A stretch of DNA of 64,000 nt from Gottfriedia endophytica (GTDB lineage Bacteria; Bacillota; Bacilli; Bacillales; Bacillaceae_G), in assembly GCF_017814275.1 (NCBI RefSeq), contig NZ_JAGIYQ010000009.1, forward strand, positions 62,001 through 126,000, read 5' to 3'. The notes beneath the pieces were generated by a model. That model did no database searches. It saw only the letters and a program-made list of their open reading frames with translations, and was not told the DNA's origin. Made by a program: the position numbers and the translations under genes. Positions 1 to 8,528 of the stretch are shown piece after piece; positions within the stretch are counted from its first letter, which is position 1, and every line of letters begins with the position of its first letter.

Positions 1-14
1 TTTATACAGTTAAA

Positions 15-39
15 GAAAGCAGCCTTAGTGGCTGCTTTC
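15..39 (-). terminator. Terminator downstream of ylzJ
   Basis: A perfect 10-bp stem (GAAAGCAGCC / GGCTGCTTTC) with a 5-nt loop lies 63 bases past the ylzJ stop. On the minus strand it is followed by a modest T-rich tail. It probably ends the dapA-rnjB-tepA-ylzJ transcription unit. Confidence 0.75.
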
Positions 40-102
40 CATTTTTACATAATTATACCATATAAGAACATATGTTTACCATGTATTCTAACTTAATTAA
101 GC

Positions 103-321
103 TTATGAAGTTACATAAATTTTTTGACCTGGTTGGTATTGCATAAAATGTTGTGGGTCTGTACTCATAACTCTGGAAATTTCATATGATGTACCATCAA
201 CACTTTGAACAAGCATTGGCACTCCATTATATTCTAAATATTTTTGCTGAGTAAATATTTGCTGATCAATCGGATAAATTGTTTCTTGAGGCATTATTGT
301 ATAGAGAATCATATTTTTCAT
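103..321 (-). CDS. ylzJ: YlzJ-like small protein
   Basis: This 72-residue protein of unknown function is recognised by position and sequence: it follows tepA, as YlzJ does in B. subtilis upstream of spoIIIE. It has no signal peptide or membrane segment and is mostly beta-prone and polar. The first ATG overlaps the tepA stop codon by one base (TAATG), which suggests translational coupling. A second ATG three codons on (position 312) is better spaced from the upstream GGGGAG and could be the true start, giving 69 residues. Function is not known and I do not infer one. Confidence 0.75.
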   Translation of the reverse strand: MKNMILYTIMPQETIYPIDQQIFTQQKYLEYNGVPMLVQSVDGTSYEISRVMSTDPQHFMQYQPGQKIYVTS

Positions 322-1067
322 TACTCCCCATTTTTTGTTTGTTCTTGTCTTTGGTCAATAAACTGTTGTAATTTTGCAAGAGCTTGACCAATTCCTCCAA
401 CCTCATCAATAATTCCATATTTAACAGCATCTAATCCTACAACATTCGTACCAATGTCTCGAGTTAAGTTTCCTTTTGTAAACATTAGCTCTTTAAAGCG
501 TTCATCTGTTATTTTTGAATGCTTCGTTACAAACTTTGTAACTCTTTCTTGCATTTTATCTAGATATTCAAAAGTTTGCGGGACACCAATAACAAGGCCT
601 GTTAATCTTATTGGATGAATTGTCATTGTAGCAGTTTCGGCAATATATGAATAGTTTGTACTAACCGCTATTGGCACACCAATACTATGTCCGCCACCTA
701 ATACAAGTGACACAGTAGGTTTTGACAATGTTGCAATCATTTCTGAAATTGCTAATCCGGCCTCTACATCTCCACCAACTGTATTTAATATGATTAACAA
801 GCCTTCTATTTTTGGATTTTGTTCAATCGCTACAAGCTGTGGTATTAAATGTTCATACTTTGTTGTTTTATTTTGTGGTGGTAATGCAACATGCCCTTCA
901 ATTTGACCCACAATCGTTAAACAATGAATTTTTGATTCACTTAAAGATGGAACATTCGTTTGCCCTAGCTGCTGGATTTTTTCTACAAGGCTAGATTCTT
1001 TTGAATCTGGTTGATTATTTGGCACTTCCTCATCTGAGGTTGGTTGATTATTAATTGAATTTGACAC
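321..1067 (-). CDS. tepA: ClpP-like translocation-enhancing protease TepA
   Basis: A cytoplasmic ClpP/crotonase-fold serine peptidase, related to the factor described in B. subtilis as enhancing protein translocation and also linked to spore small acid-soluble protein degradation. The nucleophile is in GGGHSIGVP (Ser about 128), with a His in [10 protein letters not shown] about 25 residues on. The first 45 residues are polar and probably disordered. I chose the GTG at 1067 because a GGGGGAA ribosome site lies six bases upstream, giving 248 residues, close to the usual length. The open frame extends further but without a ribosome site. It lies between rnjB and ylzJ. Confidence 0.88.
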   Translation of the reverse strand: MSNSINNQPTSDEEVPNNQPDSKESSLVEKIQQLGQTNVPSLSESKIHCLTIVGQIEGHVALPPQNKTTKYEHLIPQLVAIEQNPKIEGLLIILNTVGGDVEAGLAISEMIATLSKPTVSLVLGGGHSIGVPIAVSTNYSYIAETATMTIHPIRLTGLVIGVPQTFEYLDKMQERVTKFVTKHSKITDERFKELMFTKGNLTRDIGTNVVGLDAVKYGIIDEVGGIGQALAKLQQFIDQRQEQTKNGE

Positions 1068-1163
1068 GGTACTTCCCCCAATCTTATTCATACAATTTAG
1101 TATGTAAAAAAGAAGGAAATTCATGCATTCATGTTCCAATTTTACTCAAAAAACCTAAACTAG

Positions 1164-2834
1164 TTATATTTCCATTAATATAGGTAAAATCATCGGACGC
1201 CTCTTTGTTTCTTCGTACAAATAGGCATTTAATCCGTCTCTAATAGAATTTTTTAACAAGGTCCATTCAATTTGATCATTTTCAAGTATTCTTTCTGTAA
1301 TTTCTTTAACGATGTCTGTTGACTTTGAAATTAATTTCTCCGACTCCCTAACATAAACAAAGCCTCTTGTAATGATTTCAGGACCTGAAATGATAGACTT
1401 TCTTTGTTTACTGAATGTAACAACTACAACTAAAATACCATCTTTAGATAAAAGCTTTCGATCACGCAGAACAATATTGCCTACATCGCCGATTCCAATA
1501 CCATCTATTAAAATATTTCCTACTTCCACTCGTTCAGATGGAATAGCTAGTTTATTTTTAAATGCGATTGAATCACCTTTATCAATTATGAAAATATTAC
1601 TTTTACTTATCCCAACTTCTTCTGCAATGTGGCCATGCGCTTTTTGCATTCGAAATTCTCCATGAACCGGAATAAAGTATTTAGGCTTCATTAATTGAAG
1701 CATTAATTTCAATTCTTCGTCGTAACCATGGCCTGATACATGCACCTTTTTATATCCATAAATTACATTAGCACCTGCTTTAAAAAGCAAGTTAACACTT
1801 GAAGATACAAGCATTTCATTACCTGGGATAGGCGTTGCAGCCATAATGACAGTATCACCTTTTCGAATAGATACTTGTTTATGTGTCCCCTTTGCAATAC
1901 GTGATAAAGCAGCCATCGGCTCCCCTTGTGTTCCAGTTGTTAAAATCACAATATCACTTTCTTTATAATTGTCTGTATCAACAATTGAAATAACTAGATC
2001 TTCAGGAATATGAATATAATTTAGCTCCTTGGCAATTTCAATCATTTTTACCATACTTGCCCCAACTACTGCTAATTTTCTTTCGTTTTGGGCACAAGCA
2101 TCAATGACTTGTTGAATACGATATATATTTGAAGAGAAGCACGCAATAATTACTCTTCCCTTTGCATTTTGAACTTCTTTACTGATTTCTTCAGCTACTT
2201 TCTTTTCTGAACCAGAATATCCTTGTCTTTCAGCGTTTGTACTATCTGATAGTAAACAAAGAACTCCTTTATCACCTATTACTGCTAGTTTTCCGATATC
2301 TGCTCCAGGATATGGACTTTTTGATTGATCAAACTTAAAATCGCCTGTATAAACAATTGCCCCTTGGTTAGTATGTATTGTGAAACCAAAAGAATCTGGA
2401 ATACTATGTGTTGTTCTAAAAAAAGAAATAGATGCTTCATTAAATTGAAATGAAGATGTTTCATCATAAATTACAACATGATTAAAATGTTTTATTCCTT
2501 GTTCACTTAATTTTTCTAAAAGTAGTGAACGAGTTAATTTATTTACATAAAACGTTACATTTGGCAGTTTTTTCAAGACATATGGAACTGCTCCAATATG
2601 ATCTTCATGTCCATGTGTAATGAATATTCCGACAATTCTATCTGCATTTTTTTCTAAGTAGCTTATATCAGGTATGACTAGATCTATCCCGTACATTTCT
2701 TGTTCAGGAAACTTTAATCCTGCATCGAGAACAAATAGATCTTGTCCAACTTCAACTACGTACATATTTTTTCCAATTTCACCTATTCCACCTAAAGCAA
2801 ATACTTTTACTGTTTCTGTAATATCTCTTTGCAA
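1164..2834 (-). CDS. rnjB: Ribonuclease J2
   Basis: Metallo-beta-lactamase/beta-CASP ribonuclease of the RNase J family (556 residues), acting in the cytoplasm in mRNA turnover and rRNA maturation, usually as a complex with RNase J1. Metal-site motifs are HGHEDH at 74-79, a His in THSIPDSFGF near 142, Asp in TGDFKFD near 163 and HVSGHG near 368. Its place after dapA and before tepA marks it as the J2 paralogue rather than J1. The start is TTG, with AGGAGG about eight bases upstream. Unlike the B. subtilis J2 that I recall, the first metal motif is canonical, so this enzyme may be catalytically competent. Confidence 0.88.
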   Translation of the reverse strand: MQRDITETVKVFALGGIGEIGKNMYVVEVGQDLFVLDAGLKFPEQEMYGIDLVIPDISYLEKNADRIVGIFITHGHEDHIGAVPYVLKKLPNVTFYVNKLTRSLLLEKLSEQGIKHFNHVVIYDETSSFQFNEASISFFRTTHSIPDSFGFTIHTNQGAIVYTGDFKFDQSKSPYPGADIGKLAVIGDKGVLCLLSDSTNAERQGYSGSEKKVAEEISKEVQNAKGRVIIACFSSNIYRIQQVIDACAQNERKLAVVGASMVKMIEIAKELNYIHIPEDLVISIVDTDNYKESDIVILTTGTQGEPMAALSRIAKGTHKQVSIRKGDTVIMAATPIPGNEMLVSSSVNLLFKAGANVIYGYKKVHVSGHGYDEELKLMLQLMKPKYFIPVHGEFRMQKAHGHIAEEVGISKSNIFIIDKGDSIAFKNKLAIPSERVEVGNILIDGIGIGDVGNIVLRDRKLLSKDGILVVVVTFSKQRKSIISGPEIITRGFVYVRESEKLISKSTDIVKEITERILENDQIEWTLLKNSIRDGLNAYLYEETKRRPMILPILMEI

Positions 2835-2962
2835 TGTCCTGTCCTCCTAATAATCCCATAACTTTTAGACCGTTCAAAATCTTACAAATATTATATCCTA
2901 GATGATTATTAGAAAACAAGATGATTTCGAATTATGTTACAGATTGCTATTACATTATGTGT

Positions 2963-3096
2963 AAGTTGATTTCCACTCCAGGATGCTCGCTTTCCTGGGG
3001 CGTGAGCTGAGCCTCCTCGTCGCTTACGCTCCTGCGGGGTCTCAGCCTTCCCGCATCTCCCACAGGAGTCGAGCATCCTTCCGTTCCAATCAACTT
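2963..3096 (+). repeat. GC-rich palindromic intergenic repeat, copy 1
   Basis: About 134 bp bounded by AAGTTGATT and AATCAACTT inverted ends. Nested inverted segments follow (GGATGCTCG / CGAGCATCC) around a GC-rich centre containing CTCCTGCGGGGTCTCA. It is nearly identical to copy 2 and clearly related to copies 3 and 4. It sits between dapA and rnjB, just upstream of the rnjB ribosome site region. The small open frame running through it is not a gene. Confidence 0.9.
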
Positions 3097-3402
3097 CTGT
3101 CTTTTTTATAACATAAGCTAAAAGCAACAATCTTTAAAAAAGAGACACCCATTCTAATAAAATTTACACCATGGCCCATGAAAATAAGGAATTCATCCTA
3201 TAATGACTATCTTTTAAGATGTTATTTTCAGGGGTAGGCTAATAATTAATCAAAGAAGTTTTGAAATATTATCCGCTGTACTACTGCTCAAAAACAAGGC
3301 AGCCTAGACCACATAGTAGGGAATCCAATGGTTCTTCCGAAGAAATCAAGTAAATTTAAGCGAATTTCAACAATCCGTTTAACAAACCTAAATATAAAAA
3401 TA
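3097..3402. other. Intergenic region without recognised genes
   Basis: About 300 bases between the repeat and the dapA terminator. The part next to the repeat still resembles the outer flank of the other repeat copies (AAAGCAACAATCTTT). The rest has no open frame with a ribosome site, no RNA gene I recognise and no convincing promoter. It presumably contains part of the rnjB upstream region. Confidence 0.5.
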
Positions 3403-3437
3403 CCCTAGAACCGTTTTGGTAAAAAACGATACTAGGG
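3403..3437 (-). terminator. Terminator after dapA
   Basis: CCCTAG / CTAGGG closes an imperfect stem about 10 bases past the dapA stop. On the minus strand it is followed by TATTTTTATATTT. It probably ends the asd-dapG-dapA transcript. Confidence 0.8.
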
Positions 3438-3446
3438 CAAATTTTA

Positions 3447-4340
3447 TTAAGCGTTTTGCAATTCTATCTCTAACTGTTCAAGTAAACTTTTTACTGTAGT
3501 ACGTTCATCTTCAGATAATGGAACTAATGGTAAACGAACTGATCCAACATCTAGGCCTTTCATTTGTAAAGCAGTTTTTACAGGAGTTGGACTTGGCGCC
3601 ATAAACAGTCCAGTAAAAATTGGATATAATTTACGGTGATAAAATTGAGCAGTATTTAATTCTCCTGTAAAGAATGCCTCAACAAGAGATTGCATCTCTT
3701 TTCCTACGATGTGTGAAGCAACAGAGATTGTTCCCTTAGCACCGATAGATAGAGCTGGTAATGTAAGTCCATCGTCACCACAATACAGTTCAAAATCTTC
3801 TGGTGTTTTTTCAATAATTTCCGTCATTATACCAAGATCACCAGTAGCATCCTTAATTGCAACAATGTTTTCAATTTCGGATAATCTTACAACTGTATCT
3901 ACAGAAATGCTCGTAACTGTTCTTCCAGGTACGTTATAAAGCATAACTGGTAAATCTGTACTCTCTGCAATTGCTTTAAAATGTTGGTACAGACCTTCTT
4001 GATTCGGTTTATTGTAATATGGTACAACAACCATAATTGCATCAACGCCAGTTTGGGCAGCCTTTTTAGTCATTTCAATTGTAGCATACGTATTATTGCT
4101 ACCTGTACCTGCAATGACAGGAACTCGGTTATCCGCTACTGTTACCACATGTTGTAATAAAGCTAATTTTTCTTCTGTTGTTAAAGTTGGTGACTCTCCT
4201 GTAGTTCCACAAACAACAAGTGAATCTGAGCCATTATTAATTAAATAATTTACCAGTTTTGTTGTTTTAGCAAAGTCAATATTCCCTTTTGCATCAAAAG
4301 GTGTTACCATCGCCGTCGAAATTCTTCCAAATCTAGACAA
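3447..4340 (-). CDS. dapA: 4-hydroxy-tetrahydrodipicolinate synthase
   Basis: Condenses pyruvate with aspartate semialdehyde, the branch-point step to diaminopimelate, lysine and, in sporulating cells, dipicolinate. It is a TIM-barrel class I aldolase of 297 residues. Visible motifs are GTTGES near 45-50, the tyrosine in YNVPGRT near 135 and the Schiff-base lysine in AIKDATGD near 163. The start is TTG; a GGAG is eight bases upstream and homologues begin at the same point. It is the last gene of asd-dapG-dapA, 45 bases after dapG, and is followed by a terminator. Confidence 0.95.
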   Translation of the reverse strand: MSRFGRISTAMVTPFDAKGNIDFAKTTKLVNYLINNGSDSLVVCGTTGESPTLTTEEKLALLQHVVTVADNRVPVIAGTGSNNTYATIEMTKKAAQTGVDAIMVVVPYYNKPNQEGLYQHFKAIAESTDLPVMLYNVPGRTVTSISVDTVVRLSEIENIVAIKDATGDLGIMTEIIEKTPEDFELYCGDDGLTLPALSIGAKGTISVASHIVGKEMQSLVEAFFTGELNTAQFYHRKLYPIFTGLFMAPSPTPVKTALQMKGLDVGSVRLPLVPLSEDERTTVKSLLEQLEIELQNA

Positions 4341-4384
4341 ACTCCCACTCCTCTTTTAAAAATTTATTTAGATTAAAATCTTTA

Positions 4385-5608
4385 TTATTTTTCTGCGCTC
4401 AATTCAAATACTTCATGGAGAGCGTTAACTGCGTCTATCATATCTTCATTTTTCACTAATACCCAAATTGTCGTATGACTATCTGCAGATTGTAAGATTT
4501 TTATTCCTTTTTCCGCTAATGCAGTTACCATTTTTGAAGTAACACCAGGTACTCCGTTCATAGCCGCTCCTACAATCGATACTTTTGCACAACTTGAAGT
4601 AATAATAGGTTCATAACCAATTCCTTGAAGAACATCAACCGCTTTAGGAGCCACATCATCATTTACAGTATAGACAACACCATTTGGAGAAATGTTAATA
4701 AAATCAACACTAATCTCGTTATTTGCCATTGCTTTAAATACTTGTGAATGTAAATCATATGTGTGTTCTTTTGACGTAACTTTAATTTGCGTAACATTTG
4801 GTACGTGCGCTATTCCTGTAATTACACGATCTTGAATATCTGTAGCTGCAGCACCTTCTTCAGGAGAAGAAGTAACAAGTGTTCCTAAACTGTCTGAATA
4901 AGTTGATCGTACTCGAATCGGAACTTTTCCTTGCATTGCAATTTCAACAGCACGAGGATGAATAACTTTAGCACCTTGATAAGCCATATTACATATTTCA
5001 GCATATGTCACGACTGATAAAGGTCTTGCTTCTTTTACAATTCGTGGATCAGCAGTCATTACTCCTTCAACATCGGTAAAAATTTCGATTGTTTCAGCAC
5101 CAACTGCTACTCCTAAAGCAGAAGCTGATGTATCACTTCCACCACGGCCTAAAGTTGTAATATCTCCTTGTTTTGTTGCACCTTGAAAGCCTGCAACAAC
5201 TACTACATCATACTCTTCTAATTCGTTTACTAATCGTTCACATTTCATATCAACAATTTTAGCATTACTAAATTCTTGATTTGTTCTAAATCCTGCTGCA
5301 GCACCTGTTAAAGCTGTAGCTTTGATACCATTATCATTTAGAAGATTAGAAAAAACAATCGATGAGATTGTTTCTCCACATGACATTAGTAAATCTAGCT
5401 CTCGAAGTGAAACATTACTTTCTTTTGCATTTACTAAACTTAATAATGTATCAGTTGCGTATGGTTCTCCTTTTCGCCCCATCGCAGATACAACAACAAC
5501 GACTTTATAGTCATTTTCTAACGCTTCTTTTATATGTTTAAGTGCGTGAAATCTACCGTTATCATCTCTTACAGATGTTCCGCCAAATTTCTGTACTAAA
5601 ATTTTCAT
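4385..5608 (-). CDS. dapG: Aspartokinase I, diaminopimelate-sensitive type
   Basis: Phosphorylates aspartate, the first step of the aspartate pathway. The kinase motif KFGGTSV is at 7-13, the GRGGSDTSA segment lies in the amino-acid-kinase domain, and two ACT domains occupy about residues 265-400. At 407 residues it matches DapG, and its place between asd and dapA separates it from the lysine-sensitive lysC paralogue. In B. subtilis DapG is inhibited by meso-diaminopimelate; inhibition here is inferred from family and context. The ATG start has a GAGAGGTG ribosome site. It lies 25 bases after asd. Confidence 0.93.
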   Translation of the reverse strand: MKILVQKFGGTSVRDDNGRFHALKHIKEALENDYKVVVVVSAMGRKGEPYATDTLLSLVNAKESNVSLRELDLLMSCGETISSIVFSNLLNDNGIKATALTGAAAGFRTNQEFSNAKIVDMKCERLVNELEEYDVVVVAGFQGATKQGDITTLGRGGSDTSASALGVAVGAETIEIFTDVEGVMTADPRIVKEARPLSVVTYAEICNMAYQGAKVIHPRAVEIAMQGKVPIRVRSTYSDSLGTLVTSSPEEGAAATDIQDRVITGIAHVPNVTQIKVTSKEHTYDLHSQVFKAMANNEISVDFINISPNGVVYTVNDDVAPKAVDVLQGIGYEPIITSSCAKVSIVGAAMNGVPGVTSKMVTALAEKGIKILQSADSHTTIWVLVKNEDMIDAVNALHEVFELSAEK

Positions 5609-5633
5609 TCTTGCACCTCTCTAGCTAAACTTT

Positions 5634-6677
5634 CTAAATGATGTTTAATGCAATTAATCTTTCTGCAATTTGTACTGAATTCCAAGCTGCACCTTTTAAT
5701 AAATTATCAGATACAACCCATAAGTGGAAACCTAGTGGATTATCTAAGTCTTTACGAATTCGACCTACAAACACATCATTACTTCCAATGCTATAAAAAG
5801 GCATAGGATAAAGTTGTTGACTTGGATCATCTTGTAATACGATCCCTGGTGCATCCTTTAATAAGTTTTGCAGTTCTTCAACAGTCATTTCTTTTTCTAC
5901 TTCGATATACACTGACTCTGAATGACCAGAGATTACTGGTAATCTAACACATGTAGCACTTATTTCTAATTCTGGTAAATGCATGATTTTTTTTGTTTCA
6001 TTTATCATCTTCATCTCTTCGTAAGTATAGCCATTTTCAGTGAAGACATCGATTTGTGGAATCGCATTGAACGCAATTTGGTAATGTTTTTCACCACTTT
6101 TTACTGGAAGTACTGAAGGTGCTAATTCTTCATTATTTAAAAATGCTTGTGCTTGATCTTTTAATGCCTCAATTGCCGTTACACCAGCACCAGAAACTGC
6201 TTGATAAGTTGAAACAATCACCTTTTTTAACCCAATTGTTTGTCTGATTGGCTCAAGAGCAACAACCATTTGAATTGTAGAACAATTTGGATTTGCAATG
6301 ATTCCTTTATGCTCAAATAAATCCTTTTCATTTACTTCAGGTACGACTAATGGTACTTCAGGATCCATTCGGAATGCACTTGTATTATCTACTACAATTG
6401 CTCCTCTTTTTACAGCCTCATGAGCTAATTCTTTTGTAACTGATCCACCTGCACTAAATAAAGCGATGTCTACACCTTCAAATGAATCTGGAGTAGCTTC
6501 TTGTACTGTTACACTTTCGCCGTTATATGATAAAACAGTTCCAGCTGAACGTTTTGATGATAAGAAACGAATTTCTTTAACTGGAAAATTTCTTTTCTCT
6601 AAAGTAGAAATCATTTGTTGCCCTACTGCTCCTGTTGCACCAACAACCGCAACTACGTAAGCTTGTTTATTCTGCAT
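5634..6677 (-). CDS. asd: Aspartate-semialdehyde dehydrogenase
   Basis: Reduces aspartyl phosphate to aspartate semialdehyde with NADPH and supplies dapA next door. The 347-residue protein shows the nucleotide loop GATGAVG near residue 13, the active-site cysteine in NPNCSTIQ near 130 and a conserved SGHSE segment near 245. It starts at ATG with AGGGAAGGTG upstream. It is the first gene of the asd-dapG-dapA group and is separated from dpaB by 188 bases, so it may have its own promoter besides read-through from the sporulation genes. Confidence 0.94.
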   Translation of the reverse strand: MQNKQAYVVAVVGATGAVGQQMISTLEKRNFPVKEIRFLSSKRSAGTVLSYNGESVTVQEATPDSFEGVDIALFSAGGSVTKELAHEAVKRGAIVVDNTSAFRMDPEVPLVVPEVNEKDLFEHKGIIANPNCSTIQMVVALEPIRQTIGLKKVIVSTYQAVSGAGVTAIEALKDQAQAFLNNEELAPSVLPVKSGEKHYQIAFNAIPQIDVFTENGYTYEEMKMINETKKIMHLPELEISATCVRLPVISGHSESVYIEVEKEMTVEELQNLLKDAPGIVLQDDPSQQLYPMPFYSIGSNDVFVGRIRKDLDNPLGFHLWVVSDNLLKGAAWNSVQIAERLIALNII

Positions 6678-6781
6678 GATCTACACCTTCCCTGTTTACA
6701 ACATTTCTTTTTCTACTTTTACTTTCGAACAAATTTGTCGATTGTAAATTAAAGTGTTAATTAAATTAACATCATGATAAC

Positions 6782-6809
6782 GAGTATGTATCAGATTTGA
6801 CACATACTC
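6782..6809. other. Inverted repeat in the dpaB-asd gap
   Basis: GAGTATGT and ACATACTC face each other across 12 bases in the 188-base gap between dpaB and asd. On the transcribed strand no T-run follows, so it is not a convincing terminator for dpaB. It may be an operator or an mRNA hairpin ahead of asd. I found no good sigma-A promoter in the gap. Confidence 0.4.
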
Positions 6810-6865
6810 AATTTTCTTCATTCTATCACATCTATCTTACTGAAATAAATTTTTTTACAAATTAT

Positions 6866-7465
6866 TTATTCCAAATCACGATATTTTTCGACTAGGATTG
6901 GTTGTAACTGTTTTCCTGTAATTGCTGTTTTTACTGTATCAAGTAATGCAGACATTCTAGCCACCATCGAATTTGGTTTTTTAACAGGATCATCTTGACC
7001 AAAAGGAATAAAATAAATATGTTTTGTACTCAATAAGCGCATTAAATTTGTTCCATTTAATCCTAAAGCGTCATTTGTTGAAATACCAAGAACTACAGGA
7101 CGACTATTTCGCAATGTTGCTTTGGCCGCCATAAGTACAGGAGAATCTGTTTGAGCATTTGCGAATTTACTCATCGAATTACCTGTTAACGGAGCTATTA
7201 CCATACAATCCAATTGTGTTTTCGGTCCGAAAGGTTCTGCTCCAACAATTGAATCGACAGTTTTATTCCCTGTTATTTCTTCAATTTTACGGATCCAGTC
7301 TTCCCCTTCTCCAAATCTAGTAGTTGTGTTTTTCACTGTAAAGGTTACAACTGGATAAACATCTGCTCCTTCATCTACTAATTTTTGAATTTGTGGAACT
7401 ACTTCACTATACGTACAGTGTGATCCTGTGATTCCAAATCCGATTTTTTTTCCTACTAATGTCAT
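6866..7465 (-). CDS. dpaB: Dipicolinate synthase subunit B
   Basis: Flavoprotein-fold subunit of dipicolinate synthase (SpoVFB), which with DpaA makes dipicolinic acid in the mother cell for uptake into the forespore. It is 199 residues long, the usual length, with GFGITGSHCTYSEV at the N-terminus and a PLTGNSMSKFANAQTDSPV phosphopantothenoylcysteine-decarboxylase-like segment. Its ATG overlaps the dpaA stop by four bases, so the two are translationally coupled. It is direct evidence that the organism forms endospores. Confidence 0.94.
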   Translation of the reverse strand: MTLVGKKIGFGITGSHCTYSEVVPQIQKLVDEGADVYPVVTFTVKNTTTRFGEGEDWIRKIEEITGNKTVDSIVGAEPFGPKTQLDCMVIAPLTGNSMSKFANAQTDSPVLMAAKATLRNSRPVVLGISTNDALGLNGTNLMRLLSTKHIYFIPFGQDDPVKKPNSMVARMSALLDTVKTAITGKQLQPILVEKYRDLE

Positions 7466-8367
7466 TTTTGCTTTTGCCCCTTTCTAGCATCTATATCATC
7501 TTTTAATAATTGAGATAAGACATTTGCTATAATCTGTCCCGCTGTCTTTGGAGCGACAATCCCTGGCAAACCAGGAGCCAACAAAGCTTTTATCCCTCTT
7601 TTTTCAGCGTATCTAAAATCCGTTCCTCCTGGTTTAGAAGCTAAATCAATGATTAAAGTATGTGGCTGCATTTTTGAAATGACACTTGCATTTACAATTA
7701 AGTGAGGAATTGTGTTGATCACTACATCTACATTTTTCAATGAATTTTCAATATTTTTCAATTCAAAAGGTTCTAATCCCATTTCAAGGATTCTTGCTAA
7801 ATGCTCTGACTTTCGTGCTCCTACCTTTACTTTTGCACCAAGATTATAAAATGCTCTTGCGACACTCATTCCTGTTCTACCAAGACCTAAAACCGCAACT
7901 TTTGAACTGTGAATCGTGTACTCTGTATGCTGAATTACCATCATAATTGTCCCTTCAACAGTTGGGATACTGTTAAAGATCGCAACATCATCTCGTTCAA
8001 ATAATTTAACTAATTTATGATTAGTAGAGGACGTAATGTCATCTAAGTATGCATTACTAATACCTGAATAAATCGTGCAATGTTTTGGTGTTTTCTGTAA
8101 AAGCTCCTTTGTTAAAACTACTTTTTCATTTGAAAATATTGTATCTACTACTCCTTCTTGATTTGTACCTGGTATTGCTAATAGAATTGCATCAAAATCT
8201 TCAAAATTAGCTTCATTTATTAATTTCTTATTAGCTCCTGTAAACCCATGATCTAATTGTTCAAACCCGATTAAGGTAACCTTCGCATCAAGCTCTGTTA
8301 ATTTCCGGATTACTTCTAGCTGTCTGGCATCTCCTCCAATTACAGCAATTTGAAGATCAGTTAACAT
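7462..8367 (-). CDS. dpaA: Dipicolinate synthase subunit A
   Basis: NAD(P)-dependent subunit of dipicolinate synthase (SpoVFA), oxidising the DapA-derived intermediate to dipicolinate. It has a Rossmann glycine motif VLGLGRTGMSVARAF near residues 155-169 and an N-terminal AVIGGDARQ segment. At 301 residues it has normal length. The ATG start has AAGGTGAATGATAC upstream. In B. subtilis the pair is transcribed by sigma-K. A CATAAAATG sequence about 40 bases upstream resembles a sigma-K -10 box, but I see no matching -35. The neighbouring ymxH of B. subtilis is missing upstream. Confidence 0.94.
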   Translation of the reverse strand: MLTDLQIAVIGGDARQLEVIRKLTELDAKVTLIGFEQLDHGFTGANKKLINEANFEDFDAILLAIPGTNQEGVVDTIFSNEKVVLTKELLQKTPKHCTIYSGISNAYLDDITSSTNHKLVKLFERDDVAIFNSIPTVEGTIMMVIQHTEYTIHSSKVAVLGLGRTGMSVARAFYNLGAKVKVGARKSEHLARILEMGLEPFELKNIENSLKNVDVVINTIPHLIVNASVISKMQPHTLIIDLASKPGGTDFRYAEKRGIKALLAPGLPGIVAPKTAGQIIANVLSQLLKDDIDARKGQKQK

Positions 8368-8498
8368 GTATCATTCACCTTCTTTATCCGCAGTGGTAAA
8401 TGGAATTATGACCAACATTTTATGGACAACTGCCTAACTTATTGCTCTTCAACATATTATGAAAATAAGGTGTTTTTGGTGAAAAAAAAATAAAGAAA

Positions 8499-8520
8499 AC
8501 GCCCTTATTTAAAGGGACGT
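8499..8520 (-). terminator. Terminator after mlpA
   Basis: ACGCCCTT / AAGGGACGT stem (one bulge) followed on the minus strand by TTTTCTTTATTTTTTTTTC. It lies nine bases past the mlpA stop and separates mlpA from dpaA. Confidence 0.8.
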
Positions 8521-8528
8521 CTTCTTTA

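Noticed and set aside
2909-3130. 73-residue open frame across repeat copy 1
   Set aside because: It runs through the palindromic repeat, has no ribosome site, and similar Arg/Gly-rich frames appear in other copies of the repeat. It is an artefact of the repeat.
4341-4384. Lysine riboswitch or T-box near the asd-dapG-dapA and proS genes
   Set aside because: The gaps are too short and no T-box or L-box conserved core is visible.
8380-8430. Sigma-K promoter upstream of dpaA
   Set aside because: CATAAAATG resembles the -10 box, but no suitable -35 is at the right distance, so I left it out as a feature although sigma-K control is expected from B. subtilis.
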